From positions 519,619 to 583,618 of the forward strand of contig CAJHNH020002001.1 in NCBI GenBank assembly GCA_905116865.2: a stretch of DNA of 64,000 nt, in the 5' to 3' direction. Positions 24,346 to 36,765 of this stretch are shown piece by piece. The notes beneath the pieces were generated by a model. That model worked only from the letters and a program-made list of their open reading frames with translations, had not been told where the DNA came from and made no database searches. The first letter of the stretch is position 1; every line of letters starts with the position of its first letter. The position numbers and the translations under genes were made by a program. Source of the DNA: Candidula unifasciata. Taxonomy: Eukaryota; Mollusca; Gastropoda; Stylommatophora; Geomitridae.

Positions 24346-24349
24346 GATA

Positions 24350-26830
24350 GATATTTCGCATGGATGAACAGAAGGATGGATGGATCTTTTTCCTGCACAT
24401 AGTTCGGCAATATGTCCTGTTGTGCTACCCCTCAGTCGTGACTTTGTAAATACATTTCGACACGCAACACTGAGCACACACACACAGATATTCTTACTGT
24501 GTGTCGCGCGCCCACGTGGGTAAATACACTGATATAGTGAGGGTGTGGGTTTGATCCTTAACAATGCCCACCCACGTGAGAAACTGGACTATTATCTAAG
24601 CTATGTTGATCCTAGACAGTCCTGGATAGCCAAGAAAACAGCGAGTGGCTCGTTCCATGAAATGAAAAGTGCTGTACTTGTCATCACGGAGTAGGAGAAG
24701 GGATAGATAGATATCTGGGATAAAACCCACTGTGATATAATCCAGTGTGACTCAGTTAACTCCTGCGACTGGTCTCCTCTCCTGGCATTACTTGAAAAGC
24801 CCCATACAAGTGATTTAAATATTTGTTAGCTGAAGTAAAACTAATATGCACAAAGACCACTTGAACCTAAGTACACAAATTACTTAACTCCGTGAACAAT
24901 ACCCAACACCTAAAAAGATTTATTTAATAAATCGAAATTAAAATAATACTGTTTAGGTCTAGTAGAGTTTAGGTTATGTGAATGATGATTTCATAAAGGT
25001 ATTGGAAAGTAACAACCTTTGGACAGTTCTCGGCTTGAGACCACTGCCTATCTTTTCCAGTTTGTCGTCCCTCACGCTTTCTGCAGGTCGTTTACATCCG
25101 ACGGTCGGCAAATAATGGATGCCTACTAGTCCCTGCCCAATAGTGGGAAACTGGAGAATGAAGAAACAAGCGCATATTTGTAGTATCTGCTCTAGATTAC
25201 ACTAAGCAGGTATATATTATACTAACATCAAGCATGTTTATTTAAATAAAAAACATTTCATCTCTCCCTCATGGCTCACATTCCACTCCTGTCCAATTTG
25301 GAAGGGCTTATGTCTCACATTCCAACTGGTTTACATCTTCTGCTTCCTCTTACACGTCCTGTAATGATAGTCAAGTCTTCTAACGTCAGGTGCCATCTCT
25401 CGTACAGACTCAAAATGACAATCAGTCAGACAGAAACCAGTTCTGGAATCTATAGCTTGGAACCATCGACGCGCCCAGAAAGCTAACAATATTTCTGAGG
25501 CGAATCAAATACCAAATCTCAAGGATTTTCTCTCCGGGATCAATCTCCGCATTAGCCTCCCGATAGTTAAACACATTTCAGTGTGTAAGCTGTATGTAAT
25601 ACAGATTCACATTAACCACACGTGAAAAAATTGCCAAAGTTATCTTCAAGCTTGTGATTTTAAAAACATGATAGTTCATTAAATTTCAATGGCAACAACA
25701 ACATTTAGGTTTTACATCATTGAAACACATGTGCACGAAAAAACGTTCATGACACTATCAAATAGGAAATAAAGCAATGTGACAGTGCCCTACGAGAATG
25801 AAGAAATGTCCGCCTAGGAGTACTACAAAGTGATGAAGACACACACTTGAGTAAAAAAGACAGTTAAACTCTATCATAAAATATAGATTTGAACCTAATT
25901 TCGATCGATCTTACCTGGAAAAATGAAACCACGATGCCAAAAGTTCTGTCTCAAGCTTAGGTTAAGCCCAACAGATGGCATGTGCTGGAAGGATCTCATT
26001 TACCAGACCTTAAGTTCACTACTTTATAACTTTTATCAAGCTCCTCCTACATTACGCCTAAAATCATTCTCATTCACGGATATCACAGCTCCTCCCTTGT
26101 GGGTAAGTTTATTCGCTGTCAGTCAGGGCTGTACAACTATTGTTTGAATTCCCACGCTAGGATTCTACAGGTTCAATTAAGCTGGTCCCAGCTAATAGGC
26201 CTAGTCACACCTCCAGTCTACTTCACCTGTCATCACAATAAAATCCGACTTTGTCAATTCGTCTGCCAACACTTTCCCGCTCACTGTGTCAATCAATGAC
26301 CGTCGGACCTGCCGTCGAGTTTAGGTAACCTCAGGGGGAATTAAAACACAATAGCCGGAGTTAGCTGCTCCTAAAAGTCTGGCTGGGGAATAACTATCTG
26401 ACACCAACAAATGGTGTGCAAATCTCCAGTCAGTAAGTCTGCTTGGTCAGTCTTATCTCTGTACCTTAACACTTAACATCTGGGAAAAAGTTGTAGTGTT
26501 TGATATGACCAACGGTCCAAAAGAATTAAAGGTGTGATGTGGTCATCCTATTTAGATTATGTATGTATCCAAATCCCTATTTGTCTGTATACTTCAAAAT
26601 ACATACAAATAAAAGTAGGTTGAGGAAAGTCATTCTGAAGTCACCGCGCGTATTGTCACACTGTGAATACTGAGTACGTTATAACATGTAAGTTTACGAT
26701 GTTATTTGTAGTTTTATAGTTTATGATTTTCTAAGCAGCGTGAAAAAAAGTGACAGGCCTTGTCATGAATCTTAGCAACCTTCCTCTTACATGCAGTTCC
26801 GTAAGGGGTATTTTTGTAAGCGTTATATTA
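24350..26830. other. No gene or repeat recognised
   Basis: Mostly unique sequence without splice-framed coding blocks I can identify. Several short open frames are unsupported. The largest non-repetitive stretch left of the NCX gene. Confidence 0.55.
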
Positions 26831-26834
26831 TGTG

Positions 26835-27064
26835 GTCGGCTCTGTGGCTAAGTCGATGCGAACGCTTCGTGATGCCGGGTTCGATCCCAGCTGCGGGCCA
26901 TGGGCCTTGTGTTGGTTTCGACAGTGGTATCAAGAAAGCCGACCGTCCAGTGAAAAAGCAATGACAAACTACTGAACGTAAATTTGCCTAGAAAAACCAC
27001 ACAACAGCCAGGGGCTTTTGGGGTTGGTTCTGCAACGTCCTGTAAAGGATACGCAACCAACCTA
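26835..27064 (+). mobile_element. SINE-A copy
   Basis: Same head and B box, with a deletion of about nine bases before the B box (GATGCCGGGTTCGATCCCAG). Ends GGATACGCAACCAACC. A LINE relic follows immediately on the opposite strand. Confidence 0.85.
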
Positions 27065-27074
27065 TATGTGACAT

Positions 27075-27500
27075 TTGTTTGTCATCAGCATGTGCCCTGC
27101 CAACTGGGGCAGGCGTTCATGCGTCTCCACAGATCACTATCCCTGGTTGCCTGGAACAGCTCTCTTGATAATATCTCTCCATGCCATCGTTTCAGCCCAT
27201 CCAGCATCATCTCTCTTGGTTTGCCTCTACCCCTTTTATACTGATCTCTCCAGTTGTCAAGATATTGTACAATGCCTCTCTTCTCATTGTATGGCCAAAG
27301 AAGAGTGTTTGTCGCTTTCTTATTGTTGTATATAGAGATCTACTTTCATTAGCTTCTTTCAAAAAATCGTTTTTAGTTACTCTGGCCATCCAAGGTATTC
27401 TAAAATTCGTCTCAGAAACCACATCTCTGTTGCTTCCAAATTCTACTTAATTTGTTCAGTGACATTCCAAGACTCGCTGCCATACAGCAGAACAGGTTCC
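27075..27500 (-). pseudogene. Minus-strand LINE RT C-terminal relic
   Basis: Minus-strand reading: LFCCMAASLGMS-like start, then EATEMWFLRRIL, ESDKHSSLAIQ, GWAETMAWRDII, PGNQG. Abuts the 3' end of a SINE-A copy at about 27,065. Same family as 23.9 and 35.5 kb. Confidence 0.7.
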
Positions 27501-27609
27501 GTGTAACATTTGAGCAACCTATTTCTGACATTAAATGGCAGCGATTTATTGCATAAGATATTTTTCCTTTTTTTTTTTAAAATGCAGCTTTCGCTTGACT
27601 TATTCTGCT

Positions 27610-28120
27610 GTTAATGTCTGTCACACATTTTCCGATGGTTTGAGAGCAGAGCAGCTCGGTATGTGGTCACTGTAACAGACTCACAGACCGTGCTTTAGAA
27701 AATATAAACTGGCGTCCTACGCGTAGAGTGGTGTGCTTTGCTGATAAAACTCAGATCAGAAGCATATTGTAGTTTTTCTGTCCAGGATCTTCGGGTGTGT
27801 GTGGTAAGGAGCAGGCTGATAGACTGGCTGCTGTCGCCCCTCTAGGTGGGAGCTACGTTATGATATAGCGGAAGTCGTGAAGGCACGCTGGGATCAAGTG
27901 GACAGATCAACAGAACAGCCCCTGTATCTGTACATTGATAGACTAAAACAGCGAGGGGCGAACAGAGAGCCTGGAAGATATTTGACATTGAGGGGAAAAC
28001 AGAAGGGGACTTTTAATCAGGTTGTCATTGGACTATTAGTATGTCGACTCTTCATTGGCTACTGAAGAAGATGATGAAGCACGTGTGGGAATACCCCGAG
28101 TGCTCATTAATACCTTGGGA
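27610..28120 (+). pseudogene. RNase H LINE relic
   Basis: VVTVTDSQTVL, SGVCGKEQADRLAAVAPLGGSY, then VKARWDQVDRSTEQPLYLYIDRLKQRGANREPGRYLTLRGKQKGTFNQVVIGLLVCR, with a shift into TLHWLLKKMMKHVWEYPECS. Closely related to 17.6 kb. Inactive through stops and shifts. Confidence 0.75.
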
Positions 28121-28384
28121 TGTAGAGGTTTGCCAGAGAGATCGCCAGACTTCTCTATCAGCAGTTTTCTTTCTGGCTTTGTTCCATTCCAGTCCTCTGT
28201 CAGTCAGGCACTGTCGGATGTTGTCTTCCCAGCAGACCCTGGGTCGTCCTGGAGGTCTAGTTCCCTGGTTCTTGGCCTCACATGCCTGCTATGGTGGCTG
28301 TTTCTCTCCCATTCTGCATAAATTCTAACTGTGACTGATCCACTTGCGCTTGTAAGACCTAGGTTTCAGGATCATGTCGTATTA

Positions 28385-28760
28385 ACATCCCATAACATAA
28401 CATAACCCTCGACCCATTAGGGTCGCGGAGGTGTATTGATGAAAGCACTAGCACATAAAACCCGCTAACTTTCTCTGTCTTCCGCTTGATGAATAAGTGT
28501 ATGATAACTTATTCCTGTCCATTTCTTAATGATGTCATTCCAGATCCGCTTTGCCCCCCTCGTCTTCGACTACCCTCCAATGTGCCTTGAACGTACAGTC
28601 TTTGCAATCGACTCATGCCTCACCGCGTGCCCAAACCAAGCTAGCTTGCGACGTTTCACCACTGCCAAGAGAGGCTCCTGACGTCCAGCAAATTTGTATA
28701 TCATGTTTTATTGTCTGAATGCGAACTGTTTCCTTTCTTGTCACACGGACCACCTTTCTC
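28385..28760 (-). pseudogene. Minus-strand LINE 3' part (TTATG-tailed family)
   Basis: Close relative of the split copy at 7.7-8.5 kb without the insertion: GAAGTC-rich RT tail with FGHAVRHES-like reading, 3' end CCTAATGGGTCGAGGGTTATG and a short TTATG tail at about 28,389-28,406. Contains the intact target sequence CACTAGCACATAAAACC at 28,447-28,463. Confidence 0.75.
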
Positions 28761-29014
28761 TGATACCTCATTTCTGAGGCCTAAAGCTGGCTTCTGTGAG
28801 CTATACGTATGTTTTGTTTACTATATGTTAGAGGCATACACGTGAATTTCTATTCCGAATAGGTCAAATGATGTATTACGTTTCACGCAACTAATCAACT
28901 GTTATCCGATTTCAATGGCCAAATACAGTTTTCTCGAAACAAGCATTCGGCACATAGATTACTTTGGCTTAATTACAACGGATATTACATGCCATATGTG
29001 AATGTATCAATCAT

Positions 29015-29243
29015 AGGTTAGTTGCGTATCCTACAGGACGTTGCAGAACCAACACCAACAGCCCCTGGCTGTTGTATGGTTTTTCTAGGCAAATTTACGT
29101 GCAGTAGTTTGTCATAGCCCTGGACGGTCGGATTTCTTGATATCACTGTCGAAACCAACACAAGGCGCATGGCCCGCTGCTCTGATCGAACCCGGCATCC
29201 CGGCATTACGAAGCGTTCACATCGACTTAGCCATAGAGCCGAC
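29015..29243 (-). mobile_element. SINE-A copy, minus strand, 11-bp target duplication
   Basis: Reverse complement of the SINE-A consensus (GGTTAGTTGCGTATCCTACA ... CGACTTAGCCATAGAGCCGA). GTATCAATCAT is present at 29,004-29,014 and again at 29,244-29,254. Confidence 0.88.
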
Positions 29244-29481
29244 GTATCAATCATGCAGCGTGAAATTTTAGGTCAAACAATGGACATCGTTTTACTGGTC
29301 ATATCAGTGGGTGTAGCTTGCACATTTCATGTGTAAGCATTATCGTTTTTGTCAGGTTAGAACGCCCCAACTTGTTTGTGTGTGTGCACTGGCGTGTACG
29401 TGAAATAACTTCATTTAAATAGCATATGAAAGAGAGAAGTGGGTAGTCGTGATTGTCAATGTCCGTACCCAACCAAACACA

Positions 29482-29806
29482 CTAGGCAGAAGAAGAAGAA
29501 GAAGAAGAAGAAGAAGAAGAAGAAGAAGAAGAAGAAGAAGAAGAAGAAGAAGAAGAAGAAGAAGAAGAAGAAGAAGCAGGAGGAGGAGGAGGAGCAGAAG
29601 AAGAAGAAGAAGAAGAAGAAGAAGAAGAAGAAGAAGAAGAAAAAGAAGAAGAAGAAGAAGAAGAAGAAGAAGAAGAAGAAGAAGAAGAAGAAGAAGAAGA
29701 AGAAGAAGAAGAAGAAGAAGAAGAAGAAGAAGAAGAAGAAGAAGAAGAAGAAGAAGAAGAAGAAGAAGAAGAAGAAGAAGAAGAAGAAGAAGAAGCAGAA
29801 AAAGAA
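29482..29806. repeat. Long GAA tract
   Basis: About 108 AAG units with two interruptions (GGAGGAGGAGGAGGAGC near 29,577-29,595 and AAAAAG near 29,640). Flanked by AGGCAGAAG and CAGAAGCAGGATCAGGAGC. Translated K-, R-, E-, S- and L-rich frames are artefacts. Confidence 0.98.
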
Positions 29807-30144
29807 GCAGAAGCAGGATCAGGAGCAGAACTATTGTCGCTAAGCTGCACGCATATTCACGACTGGCAACGTTTAAGATACACAAATTATAGTTCAGGCA
29901 GAAGCCAGTAAGATATGCTTCCATCGAAGAATGAGGGAACGACACCGCCAGAAACAGAGATCAATATTCAAATGCAAACAGACGCCAAGATAAGCAGATT
30001 ATCATCCATATGAGAACAAGAATATTGTTATGTTTGCCCGACTTCAAGAAGAGAACACCTGCATAGTTAGTTGTTTATCCATAAGAAGACGTTGCAAAAA
30101 CCAGCCCTGCATAGCTTGGCTGTTTAGGATTGCCCTATCTCCTA

Positions 30145-30400
30145 GTCCATAAGAAATAAATTAGAGGCTTTTGAGCTGAAATGCTATAGAAAGATTTTCA
30201 GAATACCAGGGACAAAGAAGAGGAGAAAGACTGACATTTAAAAAGATCTCAACCTCAAGGAAGATTGGCTAATAAACAGCATCCTGTCTCAGAAGTTGAA
30301 ATATGTTGGTCATATCAAGCGCCATGGCGCACTGGAGAAAACAACAAAAAAGCAGAAGGCGTGGTACCAGGAAGGAGGTGCAGGGGCCCACCAACATGAA
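30145..30400 (+). pseudogene. LINE RT C-terminal relic
   Basis: Translation with stops: KLEAFELKCYRKIFRIPGTKKR, then QKLKYVGHIKRHGALEKT. Same type of domain as 36.1 kb but a different subfamily. A short duplicated phrase, CACACTGTTAAGTATGA, follows at 30,408-30,456. Confidence 0.7.
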
Positions 30401-30541
30401 GATGGCCACACTGTTAAGTATGACATTAAGCCCACAAAGGCACACTGTTAAGTATGAGGTTAAGCCCGTGATGTAGATCTGTCGTCTAACCTAAATATTT
30501 TAAAGGTCTACGTTTATTTTTGTTTTTGTAATAGCCATCAA

Positions 30542-30815
30542 GGGGTCGCCGTGGCGGAGCGGCTAGACGCTCGCCGCGAATCGGAAGGTCGCGGGTTCGC
30601 TCCCTGGAGGAGCCGGTCTTTTTTCAAAAATGACCTCGGCTCCCAGGTCGACCCAGCCTTGAGCGGGTACCGGGTGCAGTCCCGGGAGGTACAGGCGGCC
30701 GGTGTGATGCTGACCACATTACCCATCTTGTGCTGATTGGTCTTTACAAATATCGGTCTTGCCCTATATGCCTAAAGGCGTGGAAAAAGGTACTTCAATT
30801 TTGTTTTTTTTACTT
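30542..30815 (+). mobile_element. SINE-B copy
   Basis: GGTCGCCGTGGCGGAGCGGC, B box GCGGGTTCGCTCCCT, end GCCTAAAGGCGTGGAAAAAG and a T-run. TAGCCAT occurs on both sides as a short possible target duplication. Confidence 0.87.
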
Positions 30816-31144
30816 ATTAGCCATTTGCTGGTCGGCGAAACATGTCTCCTTTTCCCGCTGAGCCCGCTTGTGTAAAAACTTGCAGAACATTGATCTAGAA
30901 CACACAGGCCAACACATGTTTGTGTATTACACATACATACATATGTTTATGTACTACAAGCGTCGTCACATATGCTATTTCTAGCTACAAGTTTGTTTGG
31001 GTTCAGCGCTAACTACCCCTCGTGACTTCATGAACACATATTTGTACTGTTATTCTTGTGAGAGCAGTCATGCATCTTCATACATCGTTAGTTCTAAGCC
31101 TGCTGTTTGAGACTGGTTTCTTTTGAACATTCTTTTATGAAATG

Positions 31145-31378
31145 TGTTGGCGTCTGTGGCTTTGGCGTTGCCAACATGCTTCGTAATGCCGAAATGTTGG
31201 GTTGGATCCCAGCTGCAGGCGATTTGGCAGCAGACCGTCTTGCATTAATTTTGATAGTGGTATCGAGAGCCAACTGGTCAGATGGCAAAGGTCAGCACTG
31301 AACATGTCTAGTGATGTCACAAACAGCTAGCAAATGCTGGAGTTGGTTCTGCATCGTCTTGTAAGGGACAGCAGCAAG
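31145..31378 (+). mobile_element. Diverged SINE-A copy
   Basis: Recognisable head (GGCGTCTGTGGCTTTGG), CTTCGTAATGCCG block, degraded B box GGTTGGATCCCAGCTGC, and the GTTGGTTCTGCATCGTC tail. Much older than the other copies. Confidence 0.65.
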
Positions 31379-31894
31379 TTATTATGGAATATATTCTGAT
31401 CTGCTCTGGTGTGTGCTGATGCGCGCGTGTGTGTGTGTGTTTGTGTGTGTGAATATGTGTATGTGTGTGTGTAATGTTTAAGTTTTTTTTTTTTAGTTTA
31501 CTTAAAACTCGCTAGCAAACGCCCAGTGGTCGGTTTGGGAGCCTTTCAAGTCGGAAATCTTAAGGAAAATTATAACAATTTACCAGGAATCTCAATTAGA
31601 TTAGGAAATTTCCTGCAACATAAAAGTGGTCAGTATTACTCACACTCCTTGGTAGATTCTGTATTAAATTATAGAGAGACCCATATACCGACACGACCGA
31701 AGGCACGACACAATAGTGCTTTACTCACTAGTCGACATTCTCGAGAATTTTAACACAGAAGACCTCCAACATAAGGATACTGATTTCTCTATGCAACGAT
31801 ATCAAACCAAAGGAAAACTAGAACTAGTAGAACATTATCACAATCACAAACAATTGAATGTTGTGGCTAGAATGCCTTCATCAGCACAGAACAT

Positions 31895-31988
31895 GAATAT
31901 ATATTTACAAACAAGATTGCTAAAAAGAATTTATATTTACAAACAAGATTACTTAAAAGAATATATATTTACAAACAAGATTACTTGA
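31895..31988 (+). repeat. ~31-bp tandem repeat, three units
   Basis: ATATATTTACAAACAAGATT with CTTAAAAGA linkers repeats three times with few changes. Confidence 0.85.
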
Positions 31989-32089
31989 AATCACTTAACT
32001 GAGATCTGCCCAAGAAACGTCCACATGACTGTCTGACGAGTTGAAGCTCTCCCTAATTGGACGCGAATTCTGGGTATATAAAACGGATC

Positions 32090-32440
32090 TGCTCATACTG
32101 GATTATGGATATACTAATTCGCTGAGACTAAATCTTGGATATAACTGCCCTCGCTTACATTGGATCATGGATATAACTTCACTCACCTACTCTGGATCAT
32201 GGATATAACGTCACTAGCTTCCACTTGATCGAGGATGTAATAGAACTGGCTTACACTGGATTATGGATATACTTAACTTACTTATACGGGATTTTGATAT
32301 AATTTCACTTTACCTGTTTACACTGTATCAGAGATATAACTTAACTTGTTTACCTAGAATCATGGATTAAACAATTCTAGCTTACCCCGAATCATGGCTA
32401 CAACCTCATTCACTGATACTGGATAATGGATATTACAATC
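32090..32440 (+). repeat. Degenerate ~40-bp satellite (GGATCATGGATATAAC)
   Basis: Eight or more diverged units, each with ACTGGATTATGGATATA-type core followed by CTTCACT and GCTTAC elements. No other copies are seen in the window. Confidence 0.8.
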
Positions 32441-33600
32441 TCTTTTTCCACATATCTTTCCAGTGATCACAGTATGTTTCAGTTGCTCCTCTTCTCAAAA
32501 CGTACCACCCTCACCTTATGTCCCCATATATTTTTCTTACCCCTAAGTAGATGACAGCTTTACCCCCCAAAAAAGTTCACCAATTTGATTCTACTTTCAG
32601 GGCAACACGTTGTTGATACGGTTATCAACTACAACAAAAACCTGTCTACTGACAGATCGCTTTCAAATGACTTCACACAGCGGTATCCAGGAAATGTGAA
32701 ACTGCGTTCATAATCTTAAGCCAGATTTCAAAAACAAAAAGTTATTTGCATTTCCTTTAGAAGAGTTCACAATCTGAACCCGGCATTATTTGGCGGTTGT
32801 TTGTGTATGTGTATGTATGTATAAGTGTTTGTATGTGCGTGTGTTTAATTGTATGTAATTTCAAGTCTAGTAGTTTTCCATTGGTTTAACAGCGCCACGA
32901 AGTCTTGACTGTTGTCAAAGACCATTAAAACAAGTAAAGGCCAGAGGGAAACCAAATACATTCTTAGATATCAATCGCATACAGTCCAATATCTTCAATT
33001 TTATGTTTAAAAAAAAAAATCTGTTAACCGTGTGAAGTACATACAACAAGGAAGCCATGTTTTGTTCTGTGCCAGTAACGTCTTCCATTTACGTTTTTAA
33101 AAGAACCAAAAGCCACACAGGCATACAGAACACACTATGGCAAAGGTACAAGTTGACACGAAAGTGACAGTCACAGAGAAAGTGGGAAAGGCAAGTAGAA
33201 ATCGATACGTTTCTGTGAAACCAGCTGTCCCCAGACATTTTCTAAGTGTCTCTGTTGTCTTCTGGGTAACAGAGCTAGTTTTATACAAAAACCAGATCCA
33301 CATGTCACGTAAACCGTTTTATAATAACAGAACATTCAATGTAACTAAAAATTTCCCAGATTCAAAGTATCTTGCAACCATCTCCCTACCAGGGGCGGCA
33401 GTGCCCACTTTGGGAACCACTCATCCGTAGCCGCGTTATTTTGTAGAGTACAAATGTCGCCTTGGAGATTCCCACGTTACTATCGCTACAGTGGTAAACA
33501 AATTTCGTTTTAATTCGTACTCGGTCTTTTAATCGTTTTCTACACGCAAGCGCAGTAAAAGTTCTTTACACGTTTTGACTCATTGACGTGCTGGCCTCGT
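32440..33600. other. No gene recognised
   Basis: Short opposing frames at 33,097-33,430 have no domain. No repeat family identified. Confidence 0.55.
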
Positions 33601-33639
33601 ATAGACAGTCGTCACTATGGCAAAGGTCAGGGTGGAACT

Positions 33640-33870
33640 TGGTTTGTTGCGTATCCTTTACAGGACGTTGCAGAACCAACCCTAGCAGCCCCAGGCTGTT
33701 GTATGGTTTCTCTAGGCAAATTTACGTTCAGTAGTTTGCCATTGCTTCCTAGACGGTCGGCTCCCTGATACCACTGTCGAAACCAACGCAAGGCGCATGG
33801 CCGGCAACTGGGATCGAACCTGGCACCCCGGCATTACGAAGCGTTCGCATCGACTTAGCCACAGAGCCGA
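33640..33870 (-). mobile_element. SINE-A copy, minus strand, 12-bp target duplication
   Basis: Reverse complement of SINE-A. CAGGGTGGAACT flanks it exactly at 33,628-33,639 and 33,871-33,882, indicating a recent insertion. Confidence 0.9.
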
Positions 33871-34019
33871 CAGGGTGGAACTAAGACTCTCTAATGTTTT
33901 ATAAACACTAAATAGAATGAGGTGGCCACCCCACCCCTTTTCCTAGAGCATTATTGGACATGGGCAAACCAATGTGCAGGGGCCAGCCACTCAACCTACG
34001 ACTTCTTATTATTGTTTTC

Positions 34020-34265
34020 TCTACTCCTGGAATGCCTCGCGGCGTGTTCACAGAAAGAGATCTCTGGAACTGGTTCTTTTATTCGCTTCGTATAAAGAAC
34101 ATTTCAGTGTCTGATATTTCTGCGGTCCATATTCTGCGTGGTCTACCTCTAGTTCTGTAACCGTTGTATCTGTATACCATTGCTCTGTGGTGCCCTGTCT
34201 TGTCTTGTTACGTGGCCAAACCATTTGATTTGTGAATACTCACTTGACATTCGCATGAGTCCTCT
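34020..34265 (-). pseudogene. Minus-strand LINE C-terminal relic
   Basis: Minus-strand reading contains a KWFGHVTRQDRAPQSNG-like motif, then TTQNMDRRN and RIKEPVPE, typical of the post-RT GHV region. Stops throughout. No clear tail. Confidence 0.55.
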
Positions 34266-35530
34266 GTGTTGGTGGAGCCCAGGTCTAAGTTCCCAGTGCA
34301 CTAATGTGTTACCACGGCACTGATGTCCCCATATATGTCATTCGAAATATAAACAATAATAAATCATACAGTTGAACGTTATTTATCGAAATTAAGCAAA
34401 ACGTAAAATGATGTCTATTTTTGCACACTTCCACTTGATTTATATTTAAAAAGTTTTCTCCAGCCATTTCTTAATTGTAGTCAAGTTGCCTTTGATCAGA
34501 TCCTCAAATCTAAACGTATGCAACACATCTGCTAGTATACCTAATAGAGATAAGACATTCAGCCTGTCTTGTTGCAAAGTTGTTCTATTTTGATTTTGAA
34601 AGATACTTCAGCTGAGAAAATCAAAGCTCAGCTTCGAGGCTATTGAAAATGTTTGTAGTGCCCCCCTCCCTTTGTGATGCCCTAAGCACGTGTTTAGTGG
34701 ATAATCCAGCCCTGGCTTCGGTAATGGGGTCAGTGTCACGCCTGCCGTCTTCACTTACCAGCACATTTCCTGGTACTTATTATAATAGACATGGTCAAAC
34801 GACAAGTCCAGTTTTCATAAATCCAATCTGCACTTGGACTCAAACCTGTAGTACGTAAATAAGGTGCCAGTCCGTCATACCCCACAAAATATTAGTCTTT
34901 CCAGGGAACTCCCCACGGAATCTCGGGGTTCTGGAGGTGGGGTGAGCTAAACAAAAAGAACCAAGATATGTATAGAGATAAATGGATAAATATTGTTTAT
35001 GGGCGGGTTTAGGAATGCAGGCAGACAGATTTAGACAATCAGACATAACAGGATTTACAAATACCTGAAAAACAACCAGCGGGCAGTGGGCGGGCGAAGA
35101 ACAGACAGGCTTCAGGCGAACAGATAGTTTCAGGCGAAGGACCAGGAAATACTTGCCCAGTCGCTATTATTAACTTAGGTGTAGGAAGGCATATAGAGCT
35201 CTTAACGCTACCAAATCCTTTGGGCTAGAATGTCACTTTATCAACAGTGAAAAGTATGTTTGTTGAACCTTCACATGGGGCTGGGGGGTGTTTGACAGAT
35301 TCTTGCGCTAAAACTAGATGTGAATAATGGAGTGCGGTGCATAGCGCAACGACAGAAAATGGTGCTAAAAAAAAAAAAAACTTGAAACATGACGTGTAGA
35401 TTTCAATCACAAACGCAGATGAGGACTGAGGTTCTCATTTTCTGATAAGAGGCCTACAGGTTAGTTATTTTTGTTACTTACAAACAGTGGCACGACGTGC
35501 GGGTAACAGCTCTAATTGTCGCTTTTATGC
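34265..35530. other. No gene recognised
   Basis: No family or domain identified. An AAAAAA run occurs at 35,365-35,380. Confidence 0.55.
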
Positions 35531-35534
35531 TTTC

Positions 35535-35875
35535 CACTCCATCATCATCATCATGTGCCCTGCCAAATGGCGTAAGCGCGCATCTCCACAGATCACAATC
35601 CCTAGTTGACAGGAACAGCTCACTTGATGATATCCCATCATGCCATCGTTTCAGCCGATTCAGCATCATCTCTCTTGGTCTGCCACTACCACCTTTTTTC
35701 CACTGATATTTCCAGTTGTCACGATGTTTTCCAATGCCTCTCTTCTCATTATGTGGCCAAAGAACAGTGTTTGTCTCTTTCTTATTGTTGTATATAGATA
35801 TCTACTTTCATTAGCTTCTTTCAAGCAATCTTTGTTAGTTACTCTGGCCGTACAAGATTGTACTTGCCACTGCCA
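35535..35875 (-). pseudogene. Minus-strand LINE RT C-terminal relic, ATG tail
   Basis: Nearly the same as 27,100-27,400 in sequence (GATCACTATCCCTGG versus GATCACAATCCCTAG; CATCGTTTCAGCC in both). Its tail, read on the minus strand, is ATGATGATGATG (35,542-35,553). Overlapping low-quality frames on the plus strand are shadows of it. Confidence 0.7.
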
Positions 35876-36139
35876 AAGAAAACAAGTTATTTTGCTACCT
35901 GTTAATGATGTTCACTATTTTTTTTTTTTTTTTTACAAATACGCCACTCCGTTTACGTCTCGGTTATAGCGAAAAGAACGCCTAGCTACATGCTTACTCT
36001 GCTCATGCGGAAACTTAAACGTGAGGGAGCTACCAGTTGCTAGTACTACTATGACAGCTGCAAACGCATACTTTCAACAGCGTTGCTACCAGAAAGAAAA
36101 TATCACATGTTATATAACAGAAGGAAATATATGTTAATG

Positions 36140-36765
36140 AGGAAAGATTGGAAGTGGTGGAAAATTTCGAATATCTTGGGTCACTGTTTACCAACAATGG
36201 TGACACAATGAAAGAAATTAAACGGCGACTATCAATTGCTCTTCAAAGACTAAAACAACTGAATAAATTATGGAATTGTACAGATAGAATTACAAAGGTC
36301 AGATTTTTAAGAGCATGCATCTTTCCCATTGCAACATACGCCTGTGAGACCTGGACACTTACTAAACAAGCGGAACAGCGCATAAATGCATTTGAATATA
36401 AATGTTACAGACAGGTTCTAAGAATATCTTGGGTAAAGAAAAGAACAAATGCATCCATACTTCAAGAGCTGAATATTGAAGAGGGTTGGCTAGTAAAGAC
36501 AATAAAACAAAGAAAATTGAAATATTTTGGTCACTTGAAACGTCATGGAGGTCTAGAGAGAACAATAATGGAGGGGTATATGCCTGGGAAGAGAGGAAGA
36601 GGAAGGCCAAGGAGAAGATGGGTGCAGGATGTGGCAGATGATCTCCAGATGGGTGTATCAGACGCAGGACATCTTGCTCATGATAGGAAGGTTTTCCGGA
36701 GGGTTGTTATGGCAGCGAGGTTCCGCGAGAGACATGCTACTGAATGAATGAATGAATATATAACA
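36140..36765 (+). pseudogene. LINE reverse-transcriptase C-terminal fragment, best preserved copy
   Basis: An open frame of 199 codons from 36,148 to 36,747 reads VVENFEYLGSLFTNNGD, then RRLSIALQRLKQLNKLW, then IATYACETWTLTKQAEQRINAFEYKCYRQVLRISW, FGHLKRHGGLERTIMEG, KRGRGRPRRRWVQDV. This is the region after the RT catalytic domain in RTE/Jockey-like LINE proteins. The catalytic YxDD part is absent, so it is a 5'-truncated insertion. It stops at TGA and runs into a GAAT microsatellite tail (36,742-36,760). The length of the open frame implies a recent insertion. Confidence 0.85.

Noticed and set aside
24350..26830. Hidden exons of a second gene
   Set aside because: I found no pair of GT/AG-bounded blocks with a recognisable domain; splice-aware gene prediction or RNA data could still find one.
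29415..29945. Poly-K, -R, -S, -L open frames
   Set aside because: Translation of a GAA tract; all frames stay open because the unit is a trinucleotide without stops.
33097..33430. Small membrane protein on either strand
   Set aside because: Two opposing frames without domain, splice support or codon bias; most likely chance.
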